Source: Lichenostomus cassidix (Eukaryota > Chordata > Aves > Passeriformes > Meliphagidae). Taken from it: a DNA stretch of 64,000 bases. Positions 46,931 through 58,921 of the stretch are shown piece after piece (the first letter of the stretch is position 1; each line of letters opens with the position of its first letter). Both the position numbers and the translations under genes were made by a program. The stretch covers positions 12,825,010-12,889,009 of the forward strand of contig CM039195.1 of assembly GCA_008360975.2 (NCBI GenBank), written 5' to 3'. The notes beneath the pieces are model-generated. The model did no database searches. It had not been told where the DNA came from and saw only the letters and a list, made by a program, of their open reading frames with translations.

Positions 46931-49199
46931 CTAAACAAAAGAAGCGATTCAGAGAGCCGAGTGAGAAACAGAGAGGAAAAAAAGCTTGAAAGGAGAATAT
47001 CTTCAAACCTACTAAAAGCAGGATTAAAAGACAAAAAGCTCTATTGCAAAGAGAAGATGCAAAACCCTTAGAAATGCTATATTTATTCTGGGCAGAATAC
47101 AAACTCTTCTCTTCCTTGCCAAGCCCTCTGATTACATCAGACATCGAGTTTTCCAAATATAGCCTAGTAATTATTGATGGCTTTTTTTTTTTTATACCCA
47201 AGATAAAAGACTGTCAGGGACTGTTTGAGAGCTCTTCCAAAAAAAGCCTCGAATTTCCCTTCATCTCCAGGACATGAACTTTGGATACTCTGGTAGGAAG
47301 CATGGATTCCCAGATGGAGCTCCTAGAAAGATCTCAATGTGTTACACCTATTTTTCCAGAATTGTATTTGTGATCCTTTAGTCAATAATTATCACCTGAT
47401 ATTCCATGAAGGATTTAAAGACATGGAGAAACCTGAGTAAGAATCTACCTGCAGAAGCTCCCAACTCAAATGCACCACTCTGTAAGTCAGGACATTTTTC
47501 TGAGGGTTCACACCCAAACCAGGCCTTTGCAACACAAATTAGTTAAGAGGGAAATTCAGCTATTTGGACATACTCGGTTTAGCTGCAGTTTTCAAATCAC
47601 ATTTGGCCATTGACTTGAAGAACTCACTTAAACAGCATTCAATTTTACCAAAATAATGAAAGGCAAAAGTGCATTTTATTGAATTGCAGACTGACCTTTC
47701 ATTCTGAGGACAGTTAAAACAAAAATACCACAAGTTTGAAATACACAGCACTACATCCCACTGTGTATTTGTGTGTCTCTCCATGCCAGCAAAGATGGCA
47801 CAGGAGGGTAAGGACAGGAAAATCATTATTGCTTTCAAATTTCAGCCTCTGGTGTTACCAAGTACCTCATTAACCAGATTTTTTAAGCAAGGTGCTCAAT
47901 TAAAGAAATCCTGAATTTATCCCACATGGATTTACTCGTTGCATTCTGTTGTATCTGATGGCAACTGGACAAGTGCAGAAGGCACAAGGTTCTACAAATA
48001 AATTATAACCCTGATCTTAAAGTGAATCCCATGGAAAAACTTGTATTCCTGGGGTATTTCTTGAAATAAAATACCTATTACAAAATATTATATAATCCTG
48101 GCTCCTGGGTGCTGGCAGATATTAGTTGCAGTGGTAGCTCCTGTATAAGAAGCTGTGTTGATCATTTAGAATTTGTTTACTCAGGCTAAGTAAATTAAGA
48201 GTTTTAGAAATACCTATTACACTTCAATAAATTCCATGTTTAATAATTAGTGTTTATTTAGCACACAGTACAATAACTGTCTAATTAAATTTAAATTTGC
48301 AAAACTAATTTTAAAGCAATACTGGCACTGAAAGGGCTGCCAAAGCTTTTTTTTCTTTTTGTTCAGTGTTGATTTTGCTATCAATTTCTCTCAACTTTTG
48401 CAACACTCAGGAAAATTGCCTTTTTCAACATCTTAATGTCACACTCAAATCCCAGGGTTTTTCTGCCTGCACTCTCTCCCTTCCCACAGATAGACCAACA
48501 TAAGGTGTTTGATTAATTTGAATTCTCCTCTTTCCAACATCCAGTGTAAGTTCCATCACCCCACAAGCAGCAGTGGAAGCCTGGCCAAGGCCAACAAGGC
48601 AAAAATGAAACAAGGCATCAGTTCCCAAAAGCACACACTGAGGCCAGGATCCCACAGTAAGGGGAACAGTTCTGGGCAAGACTGGATCACTCACAGCATT
48701 AATTTAATCAGAATCAGGCATAATATCAGACATATGGTCAGAATTTATGCAAAAGGAGAAACAAGAGTCTCTCAGCATTACTTGGTGTCACATTGATGAG
48801 ACTTGATCTGCCATAAAGCTGTTGATACCAACCTAAGCCACTGCAGGGTTTTGTTTGTTTGTGCAGATTTGGTTTCATATGAGCAATCAGGGTGATTCAA
48901 GACCAGAGCAGCATTGTCCCTCAGAAGAGCAGTCAATTTTCATTCTATTAATATGAACTAAAGCCAGATTTATTATGGTTGAGTGTAACTGTTCTGTTCC
49001 TTCCAATTCAGCAAAGGTTCTACCTTCGATCCGAGCTCGGAAGTAAATTAGACTTTACACTCTCCAGAGATCCAGGAGCACATTATGGCTTTATGATTGC
49101 TCTGGAAAGGGACAAAACTTTCGACCCCATTGAGCAGCTGCATGAGCTTGCACAGGGAGGGACAGGGAGAATGAAAGGGACATTGGTGACAATGAGACT
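46931..49199. other. Unique sequence, no gene recognised
   Basis: The part at 48225-48310 is AT-rich with several TAATTA-type words and may be regulatory. An acceptor-like sequence ends at 48544 and precedes an 83-codon open frame rich in Ser and Lys to a stop at 48796; it lacks any recognisable domain. The stretch at 48979-49200 is open in one frame but resembles nothing known to me. Confidence 0.5.
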
Positions 49200-49765
49200 T
49201 CACTGAGGGGACATTTTGTGGCTCTCTATGATGGAGCTACAGCTTTGGTAAATTAGGGAGGAGTGACTGATATTCATCTCTCTGGGCTTGTGCCAAGCAT
49301 TTGACAGAGCCCCACACGAGATGCTGGTCTCTAAGCTGGAAGGACATGGATTGGACAAGGGGCATGTGGTGGGGGAGGAACTGGCTGATGGCCACACTCA
49401 GTTGTGGTCAATGGCTCAAGGTCTGAGCCCAGAGCAGTGCCCAGGGGTGTTCCAGGGTCAGTAGTGAGAGCAGCCCTGCTCACCAGCAGCATGGACAGGG
49501 GTCAGGGCACCCTCAGTGAGCCTGGCAGTGACACCAGGCTGTGCACACACAGGGGAAGGGATGCCATCCACAGGGATCTGTCTCTGGCACAGGCTGCCCA
49601 GAGAAGCTGTGGCTGCCCCTGGATCCCTGCAAGTGTCCAAGACCAGGCTGGACAGGGCTGGGAGCAACCTGGGACAGTGGAAGGTGTCCCTGCCCAGGGC
49701 AGGGTAGAACCAGATGAGATTTAAGGTCCTTCCAACCCAAACCATGCTGAGGCTCTACAATAAGT
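49200..49765 (+). mobile_element. CR1 LINE, internally deleted: ORF2 fragment joined to 3' tail
   Basis: The first part translates as ALYDGATALVN, then QAFDRAPHEMLVSKLE, matching the CR1 reverse-transcriptase stretch around 'vdvvyLDFsKAFDtvpHniLisKLe'. A stop follows LVN and two more stops lie near 49465. A later frame gives SDTRLCTHRGRDAIHRDL, aligning to the 'FADDTKLcg...gRDaiQrDL' catalytic region; the first catalytic Asp is replaced, so activity is lost. Directly after RDL, at about 49585, the sequence becomes the 3' untranslated tail ('gcccagagaagctgtggctg', 'gtggaaggtgtccctgccc', 'ttaaggtccttccaaccc'). The connecting part of ORF2 is missing. The tail ends near 49765 without clear ATTCTRTG units. 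Confidence 0.85.
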
Positions 49766-52700
49766 CAGCAATGCCCTCCCAGCAGCTCTGCCTGCTGCCT
49801 TCAACACCATCCCTGTGAATTCACATCAGTGCAACTGCAGCCAGCCCTGATCCCTGCCTCCAGCAGGTTTTTAGGCAGTTAAAATTAATGACATGCAGAT
49901 ACCTACAAAAGAAGCTGTAGAAAAATCAAAGTAGAATTCATGTCTGATCAGTGTAATGCCCTGACCCCTGAGCTTACATCACATTGCTTCCTCCACCCCC
50001 AAAACAAAAATGCCTGAGTTTAGTTTCCCAGTGAAATGCAGTGTATGTTCCTCTATAGGTTTTTGGTCTCACCTATAACAACCTGGACATGCCATGGGTT
50101 TATTTTCTGTTGGATTGCCATCATTCCCTTTTCCTCTGCTCTCTGGAGAGTAAAAGCACATATAAACCACCCAAAACAAAGTTGGATCTGTTCTATTCCA
50201 GAGCCAAGAAGCAGAGTCACCCTGCTGATTGGAATTGGTGGTGATTGCAAGTGATGAGGGCTCTACAGTGGCTCAGTTCAAGTCAGGTGGTTCACATCCC
50301 TTCCTGCAGGAATATGCTCAGGGCTCCCAAAACACCCCCCTGTGTCAGTGCCTTGGAGTGAAGGGATTTCCAGGCTTAGACAGGTACTAGAGCAAAGCAC
50401 CCACTGGCTCATGTCACTGCACAGACATCCCTCACTGCGCAGAATCCCTCCTGAGTGGATCTTATTCCCTTTTTTCCCAGTGTTTTCAGGGTTGCAGGTG
50501 ATGCTGACTCACTGATGTGTGTAATGAAAGGCACTTTAACCAAAAGCCTCAGATCTGTTATTTCTACCCATCTCTAAAGATGAATATCACTGAGCTCCAC
50601 TCACCTCCACACCAGTCAGGGAAGTTCTGTCAATTGGTGCTGTTCAGGCATCAGCTGAAATCATACAAACTGGGGTGCTGCAAAAGGGAACATTTCCCTC
50701 TTCCATTTCCCCTTTGTTCCAAATGAGGCACTGGGGTGGGTTTTTTAAACAAACAAAAATTCTTTTGTTCATGATCTGAAGGCTCAACTCAAAATCCCAA
50801 TCTAGGCCCTTATTGGCTTCAATAAAATTATTTATCTTAGCAAAGATTGCAGGACTGATCTCAAATTAATTTTTTCCCCCAAAACTCTGCAGATACCCAT
50901 CTCCCAGTACCTGTACCTTAGCCAGGGAGATTCCAGAGGATTTGTCAAACAGGAAAGACAAACCAGGCTTATGTTAAGTAGGAATAACTATAGTTGAGTT
51001 TCCATCAAATGCTATTATTCTGAATAAAAACACCTGGCCTCAAATGGAATCAGGTTATCTAAAATAAGGCAGTATCTTTGCAGAATAAATGCCCTGACAT
51101 ATAAAATCTTCAAGAGCTACCATAAATGATGTCCCACAGATAGAAACCTCTACTCCACAATGAAACAATGCACAGATGATGAAAATAAGATATTTTGATC
51201 AGCAACCAGCCCAGGCTCTTCTTACCCTTGTAATCACTGAGGAGCACATGCAGAGCTGACTGATTAGAAGCCTGGAGCTCACATATTAACTGAAATTACC
51301 TGGAGTAATTAGAGCCAATTAGCTCAGAAGTGTTAGCAAACAGGAGACAGGACAGAGCTGAAGCTAAAAGGCAGTGCCTTAGAGAGTCCTATCCAACCCA
51401 TTAGTGGGATGTGACCCTCTGCTGCTGCCATGGAGCACCTGAGGAACTGAATTACACCTTGCATGGCTTTGGTGTGCCAGAAACACTCACAGGGATTTGG
51501 ACCAGGTTCAGTTTAGCACTGTGTGATTCCTTTTTAGAGATTCCCTGGAGAACCACCCCTTTCTTCTGCAAATTTATTCAAAATATTTCTCTCAAAAACA
51601 ATGGATAGAAATGGGATTTTGAACAAGGCAGGTTTAGATGTCTTTAAGCACTGAGAAAGCTCTTCTGCTTTAAACTGTGTGAATTACTCTTAACAGAGTT
51701 AAAAGTTACACAGAAATTTGTCACCCTTGGAGAATACACCTCAGTAAACATATTTATAAATCTAAATGCTAAAACAAAAAACATCTGAAGAGACTGACAA
51801 TGGAAAGCCTTGTCTTGTACTCTAAAACAAGATGTTTGAAAGACGTTTAGGATTTTCATGTGTCAAAAAGCAATCAGTAGCTCTGCATACCTAATAAACC
51901 ATGTTGATAAGGAGGCAAAATTTTGCAGAGTACATTGAGTGCAGCTGATTTGTAACAAACATTTGCTTTCTCCTTTTCAGCCTCCAAGAGCACTTTTCCC
52001 CTTGCTTTTAACTCTGACACAGACAGATGTATTAGCTTACTGTTTGGGGCATGTTTCCTGTGTATAATTTCATATTGTGGAACAAGATGGTCCCACTTCT
52101 GGCCTGGAAACAGCTGGTTGGAAAGGAGTGTTTTGTATGATTCCTTTGACCAAATCATCGCTGATTTACTTTCTCCTAAAATGTGAAAGGCCCAACTTCA
52201 CAAATGTAAAAAGGCCCAATTTGCACTGAGGTTTCTTTGGCTAGAGATAGGAATTTTCATTGGAAAAACAAAATTGGTAAAGAACTGACATTACTGACAT
52301 GGGTTGATGCCATTTTCCAAGACTCGTTCATTTGCCAAGAACAAAACAAGTGTCATAACAAACCTACATTGGAATACACATATTTAGGATAAAATTCCAT
52401 GTTTTTTCTCTGTATAGCAGAGAATACCAAGTTGACTAATCCAGCAGATCTTCATTTATGAGTGCTTAAATCCCTGCATCTATCACTAGAGCCACAGCTG
52501 AGAAAATCTCAGTGACTCCTCCATGCCAGTGGGGCAGCTCAGCCCCAGAGGAACAGGGAAATGAGTTTGGAGGGAGGAATTGTGCCTGGAGAGCAGCAGA
52601 GGTGGTGCAGAGGTGGTGGAAGCTCCCAACAGCACACACTCACAGAGTAAATGTAAATACAAAGGCTAAACGTGGCAGAGGTGTGGAGGGAGGGCACTGG

Positions 52701-54135
52701 CAAGGCCAAACCATCTCCCCTAGCTGCCTCCAAGCCATTATCTGGAACTGCAGGTCTGGCTGGTGAATCCCCAGAGATTTTGGGGCACTCCATGAGGCTC
52801 CAGAAGAAATCCACCTCTCTCCCCACACTCCCAGAGCAGCACCTGCCCTTCCCCTGCTGGAGCACAGTAGCTGTGTCTGCGCTCTGTCATTTCACCCAGC
52901 AGAAGAAGAGTTGTCCAGCACCTCTCACTCATTTCCTGGCCAGCAGAAGCCCATCCAGCCTCCAGGAGCAAACAGCACTCACACAAATGGCAAAAAAAGA
53001 CTTTCCTCATCCTCCCTTGCTGCTGGCCAACATGCAATTTTGCATTATTTCTTTGGGAAAATCTATCTTGGGTGTGCCGGAGCTCCTTTCTATACAAATA
53101 TTTGGGTTGTAGTAGCCCAGGGTTTCAGTTGAAATAAAAGATTGTAAACAGAAGAATAGCAGCTATTGGAAATGGTTTCAAATCTCAGGGCAGTTGAGAA
53201 TAACAATCCAGGAGCTGTTACCACAGCTAGGAGATGGAAAGATATTTTTAAAGTATAAATAAAGACATAAGTAAAATGAGTGAGAGAATCCGGGGAGATT
53301 TCTGACTTTCAAAGACAAAGAGCATGAAGAACATGTTTCAAAAATTCATCTTCTATTTTTCCTCTAAGGTTTGCCACACAAGCACAGATTAAAAACTACT
53401 GGGAAATAGAAAATAAACTGGATTTGATAATTGGGATGTAAGCTTCTAATAAATTGCAGGCATTCCTCTCCTAAACACAGTGAAAGCAAATGTTTTAGGA
53501 CTCAGGTTCAGATGTTAACTGCACAAACTATTACATTTAAGTGCTGCAGGCTCAGTGGAAATTTAATGTGGATGTAACAGGAAAAGCGTTAGGATTCCAG
53601 AGAGTTCTGGAAACCCAACAGGGAAATTATATTTAAAGGAGCAGGAGACACACAAATAGCACAATGTGAAGAAACAATGGTCTCAGCAGGAACTTAGCTC
53701 TAGCAGAGATCTCAGATGGATCTCACCAAGCTGCAGAGCTCCAGACCCACAAAGGAAAGCAGCTGGAAGACAACCTGATTTGTCAGAATTTACTAGAAAT
53801 TTCCCTGTAAACCTTTACCACTTGATAGCAGCACAAGGTATTTGAGGAATTTGGCATTTGCATCTTGGAGCCCACAGGATTCCCAACATGGACCTTACAC
53901 AGGAACAACAGGAACTATGGAATGACAGTAGAAATCATCCCAGAGAGATCCCAGAGCTCCTCCATGGTCTCCTCTAACTCCCAGAATCAATACAATCCTT
54001 TGCTGACTAAGATATACAGAAAAAGGCAAACTCTCCTTATTTTTCATTTTCAAGAGTCTCTGCATTTACTGATTCTAGAGGAGCCAGAAGCAGGAGGCAG
54101 AAAAAAGGCAATTTTTCCCTGTGTTTTCCTTCTAG
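49766..54135. other. Unique sequence, no gene recognised
   Basis: A GC-rich patch at 52510-52960 carries overlapping open frames on both strands. The rest is AT-richer. Strong acceptor-like sequences (for example ending at about 51980) are not followed by convincing coding sequence. Confidence 0.5.
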
Positions 54136-54228
54136 CTGACTCAGAAGAAAAGCAGCACCACGATTCAGAACACAAGGACCTTTTTTTAGAAGGTTTTCAC
54201 TTCACAGCCTCTGATTCAGACAGCTCAG
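54136..54228 (+). other. Exon-like segment, 93 bases, acidic peptide
   Basis: A pyrimidine tract (tttttccctgtgttttcct) ending tctag precedes base 54136, and CTCAG followed by gtgaga ends the segment at 54228. The 93 bases are open in one frame, with the same phase at both ends (one base of a codon before each intron). The peptide reads DSEEKQHHDSEHKDLFLEGF and then HFTASDSDSS, an acidic, Ser/Asp-rich stretch of the type found in disordered protein regions. The frame also stays open upstream to 53865, which an exon does not require. I recognise no family and see no neighbouring exon. Confidence 0.25.
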
Positions 54229-57200
54229 GTGAGACAGCAAACTGAGCTAACCCAAACAGCAGCAGGACAAGGCAGGACTCCTCGTTGGCTAATGTTATCC
54301 TGTCGCCTACACGCTGCAATTACTGTCTGAAAGCATCCAATTCTGGAGGGAACATTGCCTCAGGACTGTGACCCTGCTTTGGGGAACACTGGAAAGTAGG
54401 ACAAGACAGGGGCAGCCACATGAACTTGGGCTGGCTCAGAGTTTGGCCCCAGAAGTGCAAGGGGAAAATTTAAGCTTTGCACTGTAAATGTACAAAAGAA
54501 AGTACTGCAGCAGGTCCATGGACCAAATTTGCTAAGATTTTCTGAATTAGATTTGCGAGTGCTGGAGAAATATAAAAGACAGTAATTATATAAATTTAAG
54601 GCAATGTGATAAATATATGTTATAGTATTGGCTTTTTGCAAATATCAAAATAAATGCCAGGTATACATAAAAGTAACTTTATTATAAAAATATAATAATA
54701 ACGAAAAGCCTTTATTGTTCTTTGCAACAAACTTAAATATAGTAGTTAAAATAGCTAATACAGTTATTTTAAAATATTTATAGTTAACTTACAATAATTA
54801 AACCACCTGCTTAATTAGATAACATCCAAAAAAGAAGCGTGACAAAAATCCCTGCCACTAACATTTCTATCAGCAACTGTCAACTGCTGAAACCACAAAA
54901 CAAAAGAAAAATACACAATTCTCCTGTATCATGTATAAGAGAAAAGACTGTGCATGCTCTAAAAAACCAAATGAAAAGAAGAGCCATGCTAAGAAACTTC
55001 TAAAACATGCAAACTAGTTTGAAGAAATGTTTAAATATGCATAATTGTCTATAAATATGCATTTAATTGATGCAATATTTGAACTATGCAAAACTTGTGC
55101 CCGATAATCACAATATGCTTTTGGCTAAAAGCCAAGCACCCAACAATGTTACTGTCTTTGTCACCTGTTGTCCTTTAATATACCTTTTTAATTCTAACAA
55201 AAGAATAAAACTTCATTTGTCACAGGCAACTAGATCATTTAGTAGGGAGGAAAAGACGACATGGGAAGAAAAAAATTCAAACAGAGTTGCTCGTGCAGCA
55301 CAAGGTTTGACTGGATAAACCCACTTTCTTAAAGAACACCATTTACTGAGGGAGACTTCACTAATGGGAGATCAGCAGTTGCACCAGGATGCACTTCCCA
55401 GGGAATCCCAGTGCCTGGGATGTGTTTTGAGGCTGAGGCTCACAGTGACCTCTGGACACAAATAGCAGCTACAGGTGACCTGGTGGCTGAAATATCAGAC
55501 ATGGTGCTCCAAATGCACCAACCCATGGAGCAGCACAACAAATCACTGGGTTAGAGTGCATTTCTTTACTTTGCTCCCATTTTCAAGAATCCTTATTTAG
55601 AAAACACCCCAGCACGTTGACAACTGCAGGATTTAAGCATGCTTTCAGAAGAGCTTGAGGCACCACTTAGGAAAGTTGGAATACTTAAATAACATAGGTG
55701 CTCTCTGTATTCTTTCAGGTGCACATATTTAAACACCAAGCACAAAGAGGGCACCTGTGCTGGGATTAGGATTTTGCTTTAAACGACAAAAGGCAGCATG
55801 GAAAAGTGCTATTGCAATGATCTTTGGAGGCCTCCAAGCAGATGGGAGCTTTGGTGATTTATTTCCTGCTGCAAACGCTCTGCTCCATGAACTGTGCTGG
55901 GACAAGGGACTGAACCTGCTCTGGAGAGGACACTGCTCCTAGTGATTTCTGCAGCTTCCTGCTGCATCTTGAATAAGCTCTACATGACAACATTCAAAAT
56001 TGGGATGTTCTCAAGCAGTAAATCTCAGGCTGCTTAACCAACTCACTGCATTTTCCTCTGGAAATCCCAATTCCAGTGATCGATGGCTGTGTCATTCTGA
56101 TCCGATGGCATCACGATGATCCAGGAGCACAACCCCCCTGCTATTGACAGCAGGGCTCAAAACTCATTTTCCACCTTTAATATCTGCATCACCATGCTGT
56201 CTGTCCAACCTGCACTAATCAATGGGAACAATACTCCAATTAGAGCTGCAGCAAATTCCTGGGCACTGTTTGCCTGAGCACTGCAGAGTGGAGTCAGAGA
56301 GCCCCCAGTAGGCTGGAAACACAGCCCTGGTTCACCTAACAAGCCCTGGGGTGCTTTACAGTAGGGCAAATATCCATTTAAATCTACATTTACAGAGACT
56401 GGTAGCAGCTACAGACTGCAGTATGATTTTTATTTTTTTTCCAGCTGTTTTATCCCCAAGCACAGCCTTGGGAAAACATTACAGATTAAAGTGACCGAAG
56501 TGAGATAAAAGTGGTTTTTCCAACTAAATAGATACATTCAGTTCCCTTGGATAAATAAAAGTCCTGAGCTATGAGAATAGTCTGCTCCTCCAAGAGGGTG
56601 TTCTTCTCACAGCCAGCTTGTCTTCATACACAAGGTTTGCATCTGCAAATGCACTGAGATTGTCTTTAAACTCAAACAAAAGTTGAACTTTGTGTCTTTA
56701 GTGGAAATTCAGTACCCTGCTAGGCAGCTTTAAAGGTAAAACCTTTATGCTGAAATATGAGACACCAGCCTCTCAAAGTCACATAGCAGTGAATTCAGAA
56801 GTTCGGTAATGAAAACTGTATCACTTTTGTACTGAACTAAACTATACTTTTTATTTGCTTTTTACATTGCATGGCCAAGACTGTAAGGAAAACTCTCGGT
56901 TATTGTGTCTGGTTTCTCTGTGTTTCTGGCTCTTGCAGGTCACCACTCCCCTGAGGAATATTTTTGTCACTAATACAATGTTAGAGAGTCACTAACAAAC
57001 CAAAAGAGTTCCAACCCACAGAGTTGAATTCCAGCATTTCTTGCTGCTGAATGCAGCAATGGTGCTAAAATATAAAGACCATGAGTTTTAATGGAGAGCT
57101 CCTGCCAGACAGCCACAACTGAGCCAGTGGTGCCCTGCAACTTCACTGCACTTCTATTTTATTGACTTCTCCTGGATCTCACGACAAATCAGCTCAAGAA

Positions 57201-58800
57201 CCACATTCACTGCAGATGGAGCAACACCAGATAGCAATCAGTTAATAAGAGTGCAGTTGCAATGGCACCTCATGAAGATCATACTGAGAAAAAAAAATAA
57301 AGGAGAAAAAACAATGAACAAAAGAATCCAATCTGATCACCTTTGAGTTAAAACCCTATATACAAAACACATCCCTTCCTCAACACAGGATCCTTCTATA
57401 TAAAAGTTGCTCATTTTGTCCTGTCTGTGGTAAAAAAAATTAGGAAAGTAAGGCAAAAAAAGAAAGAATCACCCACTCCCCATCTTCTATTGTCTTCACT
57501 ATGAAGGCTCACACAATATTTCGATGGAGATTACTTCCAGAAATAGAAAATCTCCCCTAAGGCACTATTTTCCCCTTCATATTCTCACATTCACTCAGAT
57601 GGGTTAAAAATGTGCCTGGTATCAAATTAAGACTGTAAGGCTGAGAAACAGATGATGCCAGATTTAACTGAGGCTTAGAAAAAGACACTTCAAGGTAACA
57701 GGAGCATCTGCTACTCCTCATTGAGGAGTGTAACAACTTCAAAACCCAAATGACAGCACTACATGTCATTTGTAGTGGCATTTGCAGTCACCCTTCCCTG
57801 CTAATATTGCAATTTTGGCCAACCATAAAAGCAGCATATTTCATGTTCTTTTTAAAAGCCAGAAAAGCAGAGATGGCAGCCTAGGAGGGAAGAGAGACAA
57901 AAATCCTCAATACAAAATCACAAATGCTGATGGGCAGAATAAAAATAAAACTTCACAATCAGCTGTGACAGGCTAAGATTTCTCCTGCCTTCTCACATGG
58001 CACAGTTATCCTTGAGGAGTTTTCAATTGTCTCCTCAGCACCCAGGTATTGCCAGGGCAGCATTTATCAGTGTCTCCTTAGCATTTCTCATGCTGAAAAT
58101 CAAAAGGAGCTCCCTGATAGTATCTAGATTAAAAATACCCCTGGAAACATGTTCAGGATGCTCTGCTGCATCTGTTGGTGATGCTGTGTTTTGTGAACAG
58201 CAACATGTTCAAAAGAAATGAGAACAATCACTTTCTTTGGCTTCCCTAATCTGCAGGGTCAACAAACGGAACCATTTGTTTTCCCCTTAGTTTTACAAAT
58301 TCTTGTAACTCAAACATCTAACACGCAACAAATATCCAGGCTGTGATTCAAATACAACTTTTTTTTTTTTCCAGAAGTTTACCTATGTTAGCATTTTCCT
58401 CAAAATGAAGTAGCTAAGAAGACTCAGCTTTAAGAATCAAGAGAGAAAAAACCTGCAGGCAGCATTGACAGAAATCCTTTAAACAGCTTCCCACTGGCAG
58501 GCAGCACCTCCCATAAAACAGCACTCACATCAATCAATGATCATCACAAATAGGTTGATTGACTTCTCATTTTCCAGTACTTTTGTTTTAATCACAGAGC
58601 TTGTTAATGCAGGTGGGTTTTCCCTTTTCCTTTCCTCAGTGCTCATCTTTGTCAGCCTGAAGCAAAAGAAGTTTTAGTAGCTGGGTATTTCTTTCAGAGA
58701 CAGCTGTGCTGGATCTGCAAACCTGCAGAGCACTGGGCAAAATATTCAGCATTTCCTTTTCAGCTTCTCTCCAATTATATTCTACCCTGTCTTTCCACAG
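54229..58800. other. Unique sequence, AT-rich block inside, no gene recognised
   Basis: From 54640 to 55080 the sequence is very AT-rich, with ATAAA words on both strands and repeated aaatatgcat words near 55030-55060; this could be conserved non-coding or simply low-complexity. Elsewhere no repeat is recognised. A strong acceptor-like sequence ends at about 56445 and is followed by only 14 open codons. A T-run lies near 58358-58370. Confidence 0.5.
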
Positions 58801-58921
58801 TTGGCAGAAAGGGAGCTTGCACTCAAACCTGAGAAATAAATGTGACATTATAGACTTGATAAAGAAGATTGGTACTTATGAAAAGGAGCTGAAGACCTGT
58901 CTCTTGAAAAACTGTAAATGA
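58801..58921 (+). other. Terminal-exon-like segment, Lys-rich peptide
   Basis: A long pyrimidine tract with a clean end (taccctgtctttccacag) stops at 58800. One frame then runs for 39 codons to TGA at 58919-58921. The peptide reads WQKGSLHSNLRNKCDIIDL, then IKKIGTYEKELKTCLLKNCK, an amphipathic Lys-rich stretch that could form a helix. It would enter with two codon bases from the preceding exon. The phase does not fit direct joining to the 54136-54228 segment. No polyadenylation signal is obvious close downstream. No family is recognised. Confidence 0.2.

Noticed and set aside
48545..48796. Ser/Lys-rich terminal exon candidate of 83 codons
   Set aside because: Composition bias alone (A- and G-rich) can keep this frame open; no domain or partner exon.
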